A stretch of DNA of 64,000 nucleotides from Nitzschia sp. DOCU1 (taxonomy: Eukaryota > Bacillariophyta > Bacillariophyceae > Bacillariales > Bacillariaceae): positions 744,001 through 808,000 of the forward strand of contig OX595996.1 of NCBI GenBank assembly GCA_951394045.1. The letters run 5' to 3'. Below the pieces are notes generated by a model. The model was not told the DNA's origin and searched no databases. It was given only the letters and a program-made list of their open reading frames with translations. This document shows positions 1-10,600 of the stretch, in pieces. The position numbers and the translations under genes were made by a program. Position 1 is the stretch's first letter; every line of letters begins with the position of its first letter.

Positions 1-1129
1 CTGGATTGGTCGCTCGAAAATCAGTGTTCAAATACGTTTGTACTGTTGGATGAGGCGTCAATGGTGGCTTTGGAACAAACTTGCATTCCGTTTGACTCGT
101 TGGTACATATGTGCCGCTTTCTTTGACCCGGAGAACAATTAAATCGGAGTACTGAACTTCTGGCAAGAGAAGTTTCAAGACGGCCATAGATTCCGCCCAG
201 CGCTCCGTTACGGCAATAAAGTCATAAAACTCCAAAATCTCTTTCAGAATGTGTTGGTATGCTAGCTTGTCGGGGTGGTTTTGAATCATGGAGTTGCTTG
301 GAACGCCCATGTTGTTGTTGTTGTTGTTGTTGTTGTTTTCAATGCTATTGTCGAATGCCTGTTGATCCTTCCACAAATGACCACCCATTTCGTAGAGACC
401 TCGACTTCGCTTTCGCAGTAATCGAACTTGATGCCCTCTTGAACGAGCTAGAAACTCTAAATGTTTTGCATCATCATCATAGTGCTGAGGAGGAACGTAG
501 TAGTAGAACGCTGATTCGGATCGAGAATGCGGTAGCCGCACTGTACCCCAGAGAAAACTTTGATCGAAATTTCTCTTGGAATGGTAGTTATGAGTCGTAA
601 AGTCATGAAAGAAATGGGCCTGGCACATGGGAGCCACGTAGGGGTGGATCGTCATGTTCTGGGCGGTCAAACGTCGGTAAGCCACGCGATGGGCGATACG
701 AAGCGTCACGCCTGCCGAAGTGGTAGACGCTGCCTTGTGGACTTTGGCGAGCATCAGGCCTTGCAGTACTCGAGTTGAGGACAGTTGTTGTTTCGATCCA
801 TATTCATGAGCTCTCTTTTCCAATCTTGCCGATTGTTGTGCATCGATGTGACACCAATTCGTCCTATTCCACGGCTGAAAGGCTTGCGCGACTTTATCGA
901 CATACTCGTCCCACCACCAGTGACTCTGGCCCGAAAAGGAATCGAACTTTTGTGTTGCTTTGCCACCTTGTTCCAGAGATGTAGTCTCGAGGGGAACCGA
1001 CAGGAGTGGAAACTGGTATACGGCAACAAAGATGGTGAATACTGCAAACGACACAATCGGACGACGACGAACAAAACTCTTGGATCGTGTCATCGGAATC
1101 GTGGTGGTTGTTGTTCGGGCGCTCACCAT
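1..1129 (-). CDS. carbohydrate sulfotransferase-like type II membrane protein, C-terminus cut by window edge
   Basis: Probably transfers sulfate from PAPS to a glycan in the Golgi. The frame is open without introns from the ATG at 1129 to the left window edge (376 codons), so the C-terminus is missing. Residues 1-23 are basic and Thr-rich, and residues about 24-38 are hydrophobic, giving a signal anchor. Around residues 128-145 lies AKVHKAASTTSAGVTLRIA, which resembles the 5'-phosphosulfate-binding loop of Gal-3-O-sulfotransferase-like proteins (K-x-A-S-[ST]-T). Around residue 300 is YDFIAVTERWAESMAVLKLL, a block I associate with the diatom members of this family. A run of nine Asn (AAC repeats, 308-337) sits in a loop. 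The family call rests on these motifs; the acceptor sugar cannot be told. No in-frame ATG lies immediately upstream of the chosen start. It is head-to-head with the HEAT-repeat gene. Confidence 0.62.
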   Translation of the reverse strand, partial: MVSARTTTTTIPMTRSKSFVRRRPIVSFAVFTIFVAVYQFPLLSVPLETTSLEQGGKATQKFDSFSGQSHWWWDEYVDKVAQAFQPWNRTNWCHIDAQQSARLEKRAHEYGSKQQLSSTRVLQGLMLAKVHKAASTTSAGVTLRIAHRVAYRRLTAQNMTIHPYVAPMCQAHFFHDFTTHNYHSKRNFDQSFLWGTVRLPHSRSESAFYYYVPPQHYDDDAKHLEFLARSRGHQVRLLRKRSRGLYEMGGHLWKDQQAFDNSIENNNNNNNNNMGVPSNSMIQNHPDKLAYQHILKEILEFYDFIAVTERWAESMAVLKLLLPEVQYSDLIVLRVKESGTYVPTSQTECKFVPKPPLTPHPTVQTYLNTDFRATNP

Positions 1130-1718
1130 GGCACTGATCAAGCGCCGACGATAGAGACGATCATCAGTCCAGACTCGAGGATGGTTATCGGCGAGCAAAA
1201 AAATCTGCCATGGGTGAGACGATAGAGGCAAAAAAAGAGTGGCGGTCGGGAGATGGAAATGGGGTGTGGGTGACGATGGTGGTGGGATTTTTGGTGGATC
1301 GATTTTTTGGATCTTCGACTATTTTGACCACAAGGTCTAACCGACGACCGTCTCCATCAGTGTTCGCCTTCGAACGTGTGTTGTTATGTAAATTTGTCTC
1401 ACACGACATTACCGTTCGCCATCTGCCAGAACGATCGTCGTGCCTCTCCCGACCATGGCGGCCGCTGCGTGGTGGCGAGAGGACGGTCCGTGCTATGAGG
1501 ACCACAAAGTACAGTAGGGGTGTGAGGCGGGTTCATTTTACATTTCTCTGCCTGCCTGCTGAGAGCGTACTACAATAATATTGTTCATTGTCATCTTTCT
1601 GAGAGCACAACTCGTGTATTGAGGCCTTGTGTTCTACTACCGCAAAACAGGCGAGCCGAAAGGAATGAGTCGCCGATGACATTCCCAGGGAGAAGCTGTG
1701 ATTCCAGGGAACGCAAGG
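1130..1718. other. divergent intergenic region
   Basis: This stretch separates the head-to-head starts of the sulfotransferase-like gene and the HEAT-repeat gene and must contain both promoters. It has short frames on both strands but none with recognisable protein features. I see no repeat, tRNA or clear core-promoter motif. Confidence 0.5.
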
Positions 1719-4700
1719 ATGACTTCTTCTCATCATCCATCTACGGTGGAGAATCTTCCCACACGGGGTCAATCACAAGTTGTCTTTGTGCAACTGGATC
1801 CAATCTTGAAGCAACTGTTGCCGTTGGTGACGGATTTTCGCCAAATGTCAGAATCGCTGACCAGCAAGGATGATCTAGAAGGTGTGGTGACGGAAGCGTG
1901 GGTCTCCAACATTCAACAACAAATTCAGTTCCTCGGTCGACTCCAAAAGGCAATCCAACAGTTGGGGCATGTCTTTGCTCCAAGTCTCGTAGTCATGGCA
2001 GATTACGTTTCTTTGCCACTGACGGCCATTTTTGCCATTTCGGAACGTTGTTGGAACGAACGCAACAACCAAATGGCAACGAGTCATGTCCGAAATCTGT
2101 TATTGGCGACTGCCGAATGCATAAAAGTCTATGTTCAAACCATACATCCTTCAGACAAGTCCCCCTCGACTACTTCTACCGTTCCCACCGTTTTGTTGAG
2201 TTCCAAACATTGTATCCAATTCCTAGTGGCACTGACTCGAGGAATTCCAAGAACAGTGAATACTAATGATTCTTCCACGAAAAGCAACAAACAGACATCC
2301 TTGGACGATGGATCAAATACCTTGATTGCTATTTTCCATGCCGTGAAACCACTCATTGAGTCGTTCCCTGGTGATTTGCATACCGTCTTGGAGGGAGGTT
2401 TGGTGGTACGTTTGGTGGATTGTGCCACGACCGTCATTGCGGAAGGAGCCAACAATAGTCGCGAGTTGTCAATGGTGGTTCGAATCGAGGCAGCAAAAGT
2501 CTTGCAATCACTCTTGCTAAACATTGCACATGCCGAAACGTGGCAGGCCATGTTTCCGGGGGTCCTCGTGGCATTGTATCGTTGCACAGTCTCGCTTCGT
2601 CATGACGCTTCGACGGGACAATCCATTCAACTGCAATGTACCTGTTTACAATGTACACGGCAGTTGTTATCCATCTCACTACTCGGTCCAGCATCAGCTC
2701 AAGTAAACGCCACCGCTACCAAGTCAATGGATATTACTACTTCTACTACAAATGTGGCAAACATGATGCAAAATCTTCAGCTCTTGGCACAAAAGGTCGA
2801 TGCTTCAACGCGTGCAAATACGACGAACAGCAGCACCAAGTCATCAGCCAACAACAACAACGAGTCGTCGTCTACCAACTTTATATCGCTCGTCCAGCAG
2901 CGTGCCGTGACGCCCCTACTGATATTGATGAAACAAGCCATGGCTTCCAAGTCCGTTAGGGTACGCCTCGAGGCAATTCAATTATGTCATGTTGTCCTAG
3001 TCGAGACGTCACACTGTTGGAATGGCACGTCGTTGCCCGAAGCAGCGCTGGAATGTGCTTTGATTCTTCAAAATGACATGGGCGATGGTAAGTGCTGGTA
3101 TTTTCGTTTCAGTAGTAGTATAGAGGTGTTTTTTCTCATGAATTTTGTCATCTCTTGTTACTTGTACCAGAACAAGTGGCGGAAGCAGCCAAGGCCATGT
3201 TGAAAGATCATTTACGCACCCAACTGGATTCTAATGATACACATTCGGCGAATTGGATTTCCAAGATTCGATCCTTGATGGAGGAATTACCGATTTTATC
3301 CCGAGGAGGCAAGACGTTGGAATTAAAGATGCAATTGCAACTTTTAAAAGGTTATATTGAGGCAGTATTGCGGCTAAATCAATCCAACAACAACAACAAC
3401 AACAACAGCGGCAGCAGTAAAACCGACAACAGGACGGAATTGACAATCTCGTCGTCAACGTTTTCCTTCCAGCCCTTGATTCGTAAGTATATAATTCTGC
3501 GAGCGGAAATCATTTTTGACAAGTCGCTAACCTACAACTGGCTTTCTTTGAATCGAATCTTATCCCATAGAACTCATGGAGGTGGATGCTTCGGCTACCT
3601 GTCAACCGACGAGACCCCTGCCCGTCAAAGATAGCAGTCGTGGAGAATGTTTTGAAATCCAGCATTATCAGTCTAAGTTGCCCATTCGACGATTGAACTT
3701 GGAGAATGCAAAACTTGCTGGTAATGTTCTGGAAGCGTTGGGAAGGGCAATGGGTCCAAAGCAGGGTGCTTTTACTGTGGATGCACTCTTGGTGGACATG
3801 TTGGAAGCTTGGACTACTCGTGGGGACAAACCCAACTTGACAATCTTGCTCGAGTGGGCGGGGAGGATTGTGGTTGCCACCAAGGTATGACGGCATTGTC
3901 TCGATCTTGATGATGAATGTCATGTATGTTTCACTTACATTTTGGTTTTAGATTTTGATTGGATCGTTTTCACCTTTAGCAACGGAGACTGCAAAAGATC
4001 AAAAGCGACGGCGCAAGATTTTAGTGTCGTTAGCCTCGTCCATTCTTCCAATGTTGGTAGAACCGAACATTCGAGCGTGGACGAATGGCCAGGTTCCACC
4101 AAGCCCGCAAATTCGTGAGGGAATCGCTGCGGTCTTGATTCTATCGCTTGAGTTTCAGGCGGTGACGACAAGTCTACTCGAGCAAGACGCGGAAGACCTG
4201 GTCGGATTTCTATTGTATCCTAGTGCCGAAAGGGCGCACAGCGGCAACAATAGTGTTGTACAGCAGGCAGCCAGAGAAACGATTGGGAGCCTGGCTAGCT
4301 CTTGTGGCCTATCACGACTAGGTTTCTTCCTCGAGAGAGAATCGGCGCACTTATTCGCAGAAATGCTTAGTCGGCTGCGAATCCCTGGTGGAGCAATCAC
4401 CCCCCAGGAGGGGGAAGTATTCGAGACTCTGGGGGTAGTTTCGTGTTTGACGTGGACTCTCAATGAGATTGCGGATGCTCGGAGCGATGATGGGGCTATT
4501 CGTCCGAGCATGGCGGGTGTATCGAGTCTGATTGAGTTGGCGAATACATTGATGGATCGTTTGGACTTCTTCCATTTGGATCGGGCTATTTCCGAAGAAG
4601 ATACGATGAGGCTAACAAAGTTGTATTCCAGTCTGTTTCGTTATCTCATGGTCGTGTTCGAAGAAACGAGTAAGGACGAGTCGAATTTGAACAGCACAGA

Positions 4701-5847
4701 TGACAACCCGTCTATCGGCCTACTAGGGGAAGGATCCTGGCTTGAGTTGTTACGCGCTTTCCATAAGGCACCAGCGGATGGATTTCATGAGGAAAACGAC
4801 GGCGACGGAAACGACCCCGCAGACGTTCCCGAAAGCAAGCCGGCTCAGGCTTTGAATGAGGACGGGGAAATGGAGAAGACGAAAGCCGCTATCCAGCTCA
4901 GCTCCAATGTCATTTTTCGGGCGTGCTACCTGTTATCGAACTCAAGCTTGCGCGTGCAAATTAGCGCGTGCGAAACGTTGTCGTTGGGGTTTCAATTTCT
5001 GGCGCTTTGTTCAAAGAAGGATCGAGGTGGGGAAGATGCTGACATTCGAAACGCCGTCTTTCGACAAGTCGCCACAAGCTGGCCTTCCATCAAAGCGCGG
5101 CTGTCAAAAATAGTGGACTACGTGGTGGAAACGTACCGAGCAATTCCATCGTTATTGATCGTCTCCCAATCTCAGCAGTCGGAAGGGGCGAAAAGAGATG
5201 TTGCAACGCAGCGTTTCTTCTTGTCGCGATTGCTCCAGTTGGTGGCCGACATTTTTTACTGCAGTGGTGACTTTATGGCTGACCGGTTCAAGGCTAGCGT
5301 ATGGCCCATTTTGGCGAAACAATTCCAGCACATGATGGAGTCGCAGGTAGAAATGCAACAGGGCCCAACCAAGGGCCGTATGATCCAAGAAGTCGGTCAA
5401 TCACAACGTGGCTTGATCACGGACCAAACTACTACAGTTCGTGACTGGAGTGATTCGGAACGACACCTGTTGCTGTCCATGTTGCAATGTCTGGAACGTG
5501 TATTTGGTTCCGAAGAGAGCCGGGGAACCTGTCTTGTGCGTATTCATTATGAAGTTGGGTTGGTTCTTCTTCCTTTTGTCGGTGACCCAGATGATGAAAT
5601 TTCACAACGAGCCGTGGGCGCCATCAAGAATATTGTGGCCCAGGATTGCGACGTTCTTTTCCGCCCATTATTGGAAACCAGTGGGCGTGGTATCCCGCCA
5701 TGTCCCATTGAAATTCCGGGGTTGTCGGATGGGATCATCATTCAGTACGCAACCGGTGCGGGCAACGCAACGGGCACCTCCAAGCTCGCCTCTGCTTGTG
5801 AGGAAATTCTTTGTTATATCGATACCCTCCCCGAGCAGGAATTATAG
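1719..5847 (+). CDS. large HEAT/ARM-type alpha-solenoid protein, tentatively TTI1-like
   Basis: The four-exon model gives 1,296 residues. Exons are 1719-3087, 3171-3482, 3571-3884 and 3952-5847; the three introns (83, 88 and 67 bp) have GTAAGT or GTATGA donors and pyrimidine-rich acceptors, and the phases join cleanly. The protein is almost entirely amphipathic helical repeats, as in HEAT/ARM solenoids, with low-complexity Thr/Asn/Ser loops (about residues 330-400) and an Asn tract in exon 2. The C-terminal block (LLSMLQCLERVF, then LLPFVGDPDDEISQRAVGAI) has the look of the TTI1 end, the partner of TELO2 in stabilising PIKK kinases, but that assignment is tentative. The first ATG of the open frame is at 1719; the frame itself opens slightly earlier without an ATG. 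Other long solenoid proteins remain possible. Confidence 0.6.
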
Positions 5848-6193
5848 CAAAGTGCCCACTAGATGAAAATGACCTGTTGATAATAACCCTTGTGGTCAAA
5901 GTAGTGACACGAGCTATCATTGAGCCTGCGTCGTCGTGAAAAGTTTCTAGTAGACGCAAGAAGGTCAGACGTGTCACAGCCGTGACGTCAGGGAACCCGG
6001 ATTGGTCTGGCCTTCGGGCACCTGCCGCCAGCCACTACTTAGGACTTTGTTAGTTCCGATCTTTTCGTATCTTTTGGCCCCTGCTTCGTGACCACTCAAG
6101 TTTTCACACCTCTGTCGACCATAATCGGACGACGGGCATTGACAGCGCCCACCACAAAAGCTGACTCGTTTCCCAGATTCTACCAAGTTCACC
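5848..6193. other. short intergenic region
   Basis: This is the 3' flank of the HEAT-repeat gene and the presumed promoter of the JmjC-like gene on the same strand. I see no further gene or repeat here. Confidence 0.5.
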
Positions 6194-7387
6194 ATGGGCG
6201 ATTCATCTAGTAGCAGGCCCACGAAGCGGCCTCGGTCCATGGGAAAAGCACTGGAGATTCCCACCTTTTCGGGAGAGGATTTGACCAAGATTCTCGCATC
6301 GGATGAATTTGCCCGAGCCTGGGAGACCTTTCAAGTGGTATACCTGCCGAGACATGACGGCAATCAAGAAAAGGATTCATCCAAAGCGTCATTTGGCTGG
6401 CAACATGTGGAGGGAGTCTTTCGCAATCTTTCAGCGGAGGATCGAGAATCCTTTTGTATCGAAAACCAACCGTCCAACAACCAGCAAACAACAACAACGA
6501 CGAAAACGTCGCCCGACTCATTCTTCGTCTCTCAAGAGGAAACGGCATCCAACACGAGTTCATCATCATCCTTCCCACCGACGCCCTACTATTGTAGTTT
6601 CTTGGTTCAAAAAGACAATCAATCACTGGAACGGTTATTGTCACGAGTTCCTGTTTCTACTCTCCATTCCGATTGGACCCATGAACCTTGTGTGTGGATC
6701 TTTTTTGGACGCACTTTGTCTAAAGAAATGCAAGGACGTCCGGAACATACCGATTCTATTTCTCACGATGGAACTTGGCATTATCAAGTGAGTGGTATCA
6801 AACAGTGGCGATTGAGACCGACTGCCAAACTTTTGGAGCAATGGCAAACATCTCAGCAGCACGATTTGGTAGAGTCGTGGAAGAACGATAATGATGACAC
6901 CGACGACGTAGCAGCAGCAACGGTGGATTGTCATCAGGGAGATATTCTGGTGATTAATACACGACTGTGGCGTCATCAGACCACTTTGCCACGGCAGACG
7001 GATCCATCCGTGTCGTATGCGCGAGATTTTTGGGCCCGCGACAGACCCGCTCGATCCGCCGCCGCTGCTACTCCAACTGACGACGAGGCCGGTGGTGGCA
7101 TGACCAATGTCGATGGTTTGTATGCCACCAACGACATTGCTGCTGGAACGATTTTGTTTCGTGAGACGGACATGCCAGACTGTGAATTACATCGCTCCAA
7201 AGACAATCCGAATTGTGAATTGGTCGAGTTGGAGGATGGAACCGGGGCGGTTGTGTCCTTGCGAATGATAGCTGCGGGAGAATTCTTTTGTATTGCAGAA
7301 TCGGACGACGAGGACGAGGAGGAAGAATCAGAAGGCGACGACGAGGAGGAGGAAGGGTATGAGGACGTAGAAGATAGTGAAGAGTAG
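6194..7387 (+). CDS. JmjC/cupin-like putative dioxygenase with C-terminal partial SET-like segment
   Basis: A single-exon gene of 397 residues starting at ATG 6194 in a good context (CACCATGG). The middle of the protein holds GRPEHTDSISHDGTWHYQVS followed by an Arg/Pro strand, and then GDILVINTRLWRHQT. The HTD plus distal His pattern is what Fe(II)/2-oxoglutarate cupin-fold enzymes use to hold iron. The last third (about residues 300-370) reads GLYATNDIAAGTILF, then DNPNCEL, then RMIAAGEFF, which matches the edges of a SET domain (start, NxC turn and final strand) but lacks the usual catalytic core. The tail is a Glu/Asp-rich acidic stretch. A basic KRPR near the N-terminus suggests nuclear location. 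Protein demethylase or hydroxylase activity is inference only. It is convergent with the SWR1-class gene. Confidence 0.55.
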   Translation: MGDSSSSRPTKRPRSMGKALEIPTFSGEDLTKILASDEFARAWETFQVVYLPRHDGNQEKDSSKASFGWQHVEGVFRNLSAEDRESFCIENQPSNNQQTTTTTKTSPDSFFVSQEETASNTSSSSSFPPTPYYCSFLVQKDNQSLERLLSRVPVSTLHSDWTHEPCVWIFFGRTLSKEMQGRPEHTDSISHDGTWHYQVSGIKQWRLRPTAKLLEQWQTSQQHDLVESWKNDNDDTDDVAAATVDCHQGDILVINTRLWRHQTTLPRQTDPSVSYARDFWARDRPARSAAAATPTDDEAGGGMTNVDGLYATNDIAAGTILFRETDMPDCELHRSKDNPNCELVELEDGTGAVVSLRMIAAGEFFCIAESDDEDEEEESEGDDEEEEGYEDVEDSEE

Positions 7388-7637
7388 GTTGCTCCTACTA
7401 CTACTGGACGGGATGGGCGACAGGGATGTGTTGTACTTGCGTCGGCCCTTACACTGCTGCTGGGGGGTCCATTGCTTTGCCACGTGAAAGCTGTCGTTCC
7501 GGGAGCTTTCAAGTAGCTTTTATTTTTGATAACCACTCTTGCTTACTCTTACCTTTTACTGCTCACCTAGTCGATGTCAAGGTATTGCTACTGCTGCTTG
7601 AAGGCCTGGTCTAGTTTTACCTTCGCGCAAAGTTAGC

Positions 7638-10600
7638 TCATTCTTGTGCCGACTCCTCCGGTGCAAGATCCGAGGCCTCGGGTGGAGCCTCACCAGACTG
7701 TGTCTCTGCTACGTTGTCGAATGCGCTCTCTTGTCCTTTTGTTAACAGTCGGAAGCCAGGGTATCCACGTCCAGGCCCGGGAGGCTTTTTCACAAACGCA
7801 ACGTTGCCGCTTGAGGCCATGTTGCATCCTGACTCGCGTTGCAGAACGCCAAGGCTATTTTCGGTGAATCGACTATCGTGGATATTCACAGCCCCTTCAG
7901 ATGCAATCTCCATGCCAAAGCCACCGTTGTTTCGCACAACACCATTCGTAAAGAATAAGGTGCCCTTGTCGCTGCAGCGGATGCCGCTATTCTTGTTTCC
8001 GCGGACAGTGCACACATGGAGTTCTAGCAACGCACCTTCGCCGGAAAGGTGTATGCCATGGGCGCCCCCGTTGCGAATTGTGACATTCGTCCAGTCACCC
8101 TTTCGACCTGATCCTGAGGCCACTACAGTATCGCCAGTGCTCCCTTCGTTGTCGAGAACACTGTGAACAATGTCGACACGGCCCTGGCCTTCAATTTTTA
8201 ACATCGGGTGCGATGGTTGTTCAGCAGAGGTTATTTTGGGGCGCCGGAAAGTAACGCCCTCTACGAACCCGCCCCGTCCCGTCCAGATGACTGAACCGCT
8301 CATTTCCAGCACAACGTTGGCAGCATTGTGCTCGTCTCCGATCAGCTTCAGCGGTTTGTCAAACAAGAGACCAGCGTCGGTAACCCAGTAGTGTCCATCA
8401 GACAATTCGATGGTGTCACCAGGCAAAGCAAACGATAGAGCTTCTTGGATGCTACCATAGTGATTGTACTCTCGTCGGCTGGGGTCCCGGCTAAGTGCTC
8501 CCATCTCCACAGGGTACACGTGACGAATAAACCGATAATCGTTGGCGGCAGTTTTCCACTGCTTGCAAACGAGGGAACAGCATTGGCGCTCAGGGTATGG
8601 CACCAGAAATTCCATTACTTTCGCGAGAATCTTGATCTGCAACGATCCCCATCCCCTCTTCGACGCCAGTTCCTCGGCTTGAAGCTCAATCAGCACCGCA
8701 GGCGTATCCCATATTGCCTCGCCTGTGTCTTCATTGTACCAAAATGGAATCTTCGTTACAGCATCCTTTCGCTGCACCCAGTTCTCGCCAGTAAGTCTGC
8801 GACGCTTTTTGTCCGAACGCAAACGAGCCTTTTCTCGCTGATAGAGGTTGCGTTGCCGGATCAAATTTTCCGGATGTGGGCGCGTGGCTAGTAGGTCCCC
8901 GTCGTCCATCGCGCGTCGTTCTTCCATCGCCTTTTCTCGTTCAATCTCCTCTATATCGATTTCATCATGAGTCTCAGTTGCTTCGCTCTTTCGGCGTAGC
9001 TCGTTGATATAGAAAATGGAATAGAATGGGTCGAAATTTTCTCGGAACAAGAGACCGTAGCGCTCTGTTGGCGTCAACGAAGACTCAATTGCAGCCGCGT
9101 CGAATCCCACCGTCGTTTGCCAGGCAGCAAATTCTTTCTCCAGTTCCGATTGCTCGTTAATGCTTTCCGTCGTTGGCTCCGCGGGCTTCTCTTCCTTCGC
9201 CTTCTTCTGCTTCTTTTTCGGGCGACCACCATTGCCGTCCTCGTCACCGTCCTCGTCTTCATCATCTTCAGCATCCGATTCTTTCTTGATTTCAGCGTTT
9301 TCATCGAACTCCTGCAGTTCCTCGGCTGCCTCCTTTTGCGCGCCTCGGAGGGCGCGTACGTCATCCTCGTCTTCCAATGATGCCATTGCCAGTTCCATCT
9401 GCTCCTTGCTCATTGCCGACCCATCCTTTGTGCCGTTCTCCGTGCTCGCTTCCTTAGTCTCCTCCGGAGAGTCGTCTTCGACCCCCAGAATCGCTCGAAG
9501 ACCACCTTTGGTATAAACATCTTTCATCTCGTCTGCTCCCGACATCTCTTGGACAGGTGCACCATTCAGCTGATGCGACGCATCGAACTTTCCTTGATCC
9601 ATTACCAAAATGTCCAGGTTCTTTTTTTGCTGGGCCTTAAGAAAGATATTTTCTTCAATAGAATGCTCGGTGATAAGACGATAAATATGTACATCCCTAG
9701 TCTGTCCAATACGGTGTGCCCGATCCTGCGCTTGTGCATCCATGGCTGGATTCCAGTCAGAATCAAAGAAGATCACGGAGTCGGCACCTGCAAGGATAAC
9801 AACAAATATGTTTGAGACGTATGCCCCAAATGGACGGGTCCAGCGCGCACGATAATTACCTGTAAGATTGATTCCCATGCCACCGCTTCTAGTCGAAAGA
9901 ATAAAACAGAAAATTTTTGAATCGTTGTTGAACCGATCCATGTACCGTTGTCGACGATCAACACCAGTCGCCCCATCCAAACGAAGGTACGTATGGCCGT
10001 GGATGTTAAGAAAGGCTTCAAGAATATCTAGCATTTTGCTCATTTGAGTGAAAATGAGGGCCCGGTGCCCTCCTTGCTTTAGATCACGAAGCAAAACGGC
10101 CAACGTTTGAAGCTTTCCAGAATCAAACTGAATGAGCTTTTTGTCTGGGAAAAAGGACGAAAGTCGGGCCTGGGCCTTCCGATACGGTACAAGGAGCTCT
10201 TCAACCGGCTCAAGCAACATTTCGTCCAGCTTCTTGGTGGCAATCATGCCCGCGCTTGAGGCATTTCCAGCATCCAGCAATGGTGTACGGGCACCCGCAG
10301 GAGGAACGCAGAAGACAAACTTGCCAATGATCTCTTCCATTTCATCGGCGCGGTCGTGCTCCTTCTTCCTCATGTTGAGAAGACTCTCAGGGGTCAAAAG
10401 GATTGTGCGGTCTTTCAGTTCAACTGACTCGGAGCGCTGAAAGACGCTGCATTCAATTTCCAACGCTGACAGAAGACGGTTCGGATAGGGGAATGGAGGG
10501 GCGTGGCATCGTTTTTTATTTATACCGTTCTGAAACCGGGTGTTTGCATCGGCTTGTGTAGCTCGAAGCTGACTAACCTGTCGCACTAAATCCTTCAGTT

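Noticed and set aside
308..337. Trinucleotide run (Gln/Asn tract) as a separate repeat element
   Set aside because: It lies inside the sulfotransferase-like frame as an Asn tract and needs no separate explanation.
9160..9516. Ser-rich plus-strand frame of 118 codons
   Set aside because: It is antisense to the acidic Glu/Lys-rich part of the SWR1-class gene; Glu codons read backwards give Ser and Leu runs.
9788..9859. Reading the 72-bp in-frame segment of the SWR1-class gene as coding
   Set aside because: It has a donor and an acceptor, and removing it restores the conserved helicase motif ([14 protein letters not shown]).
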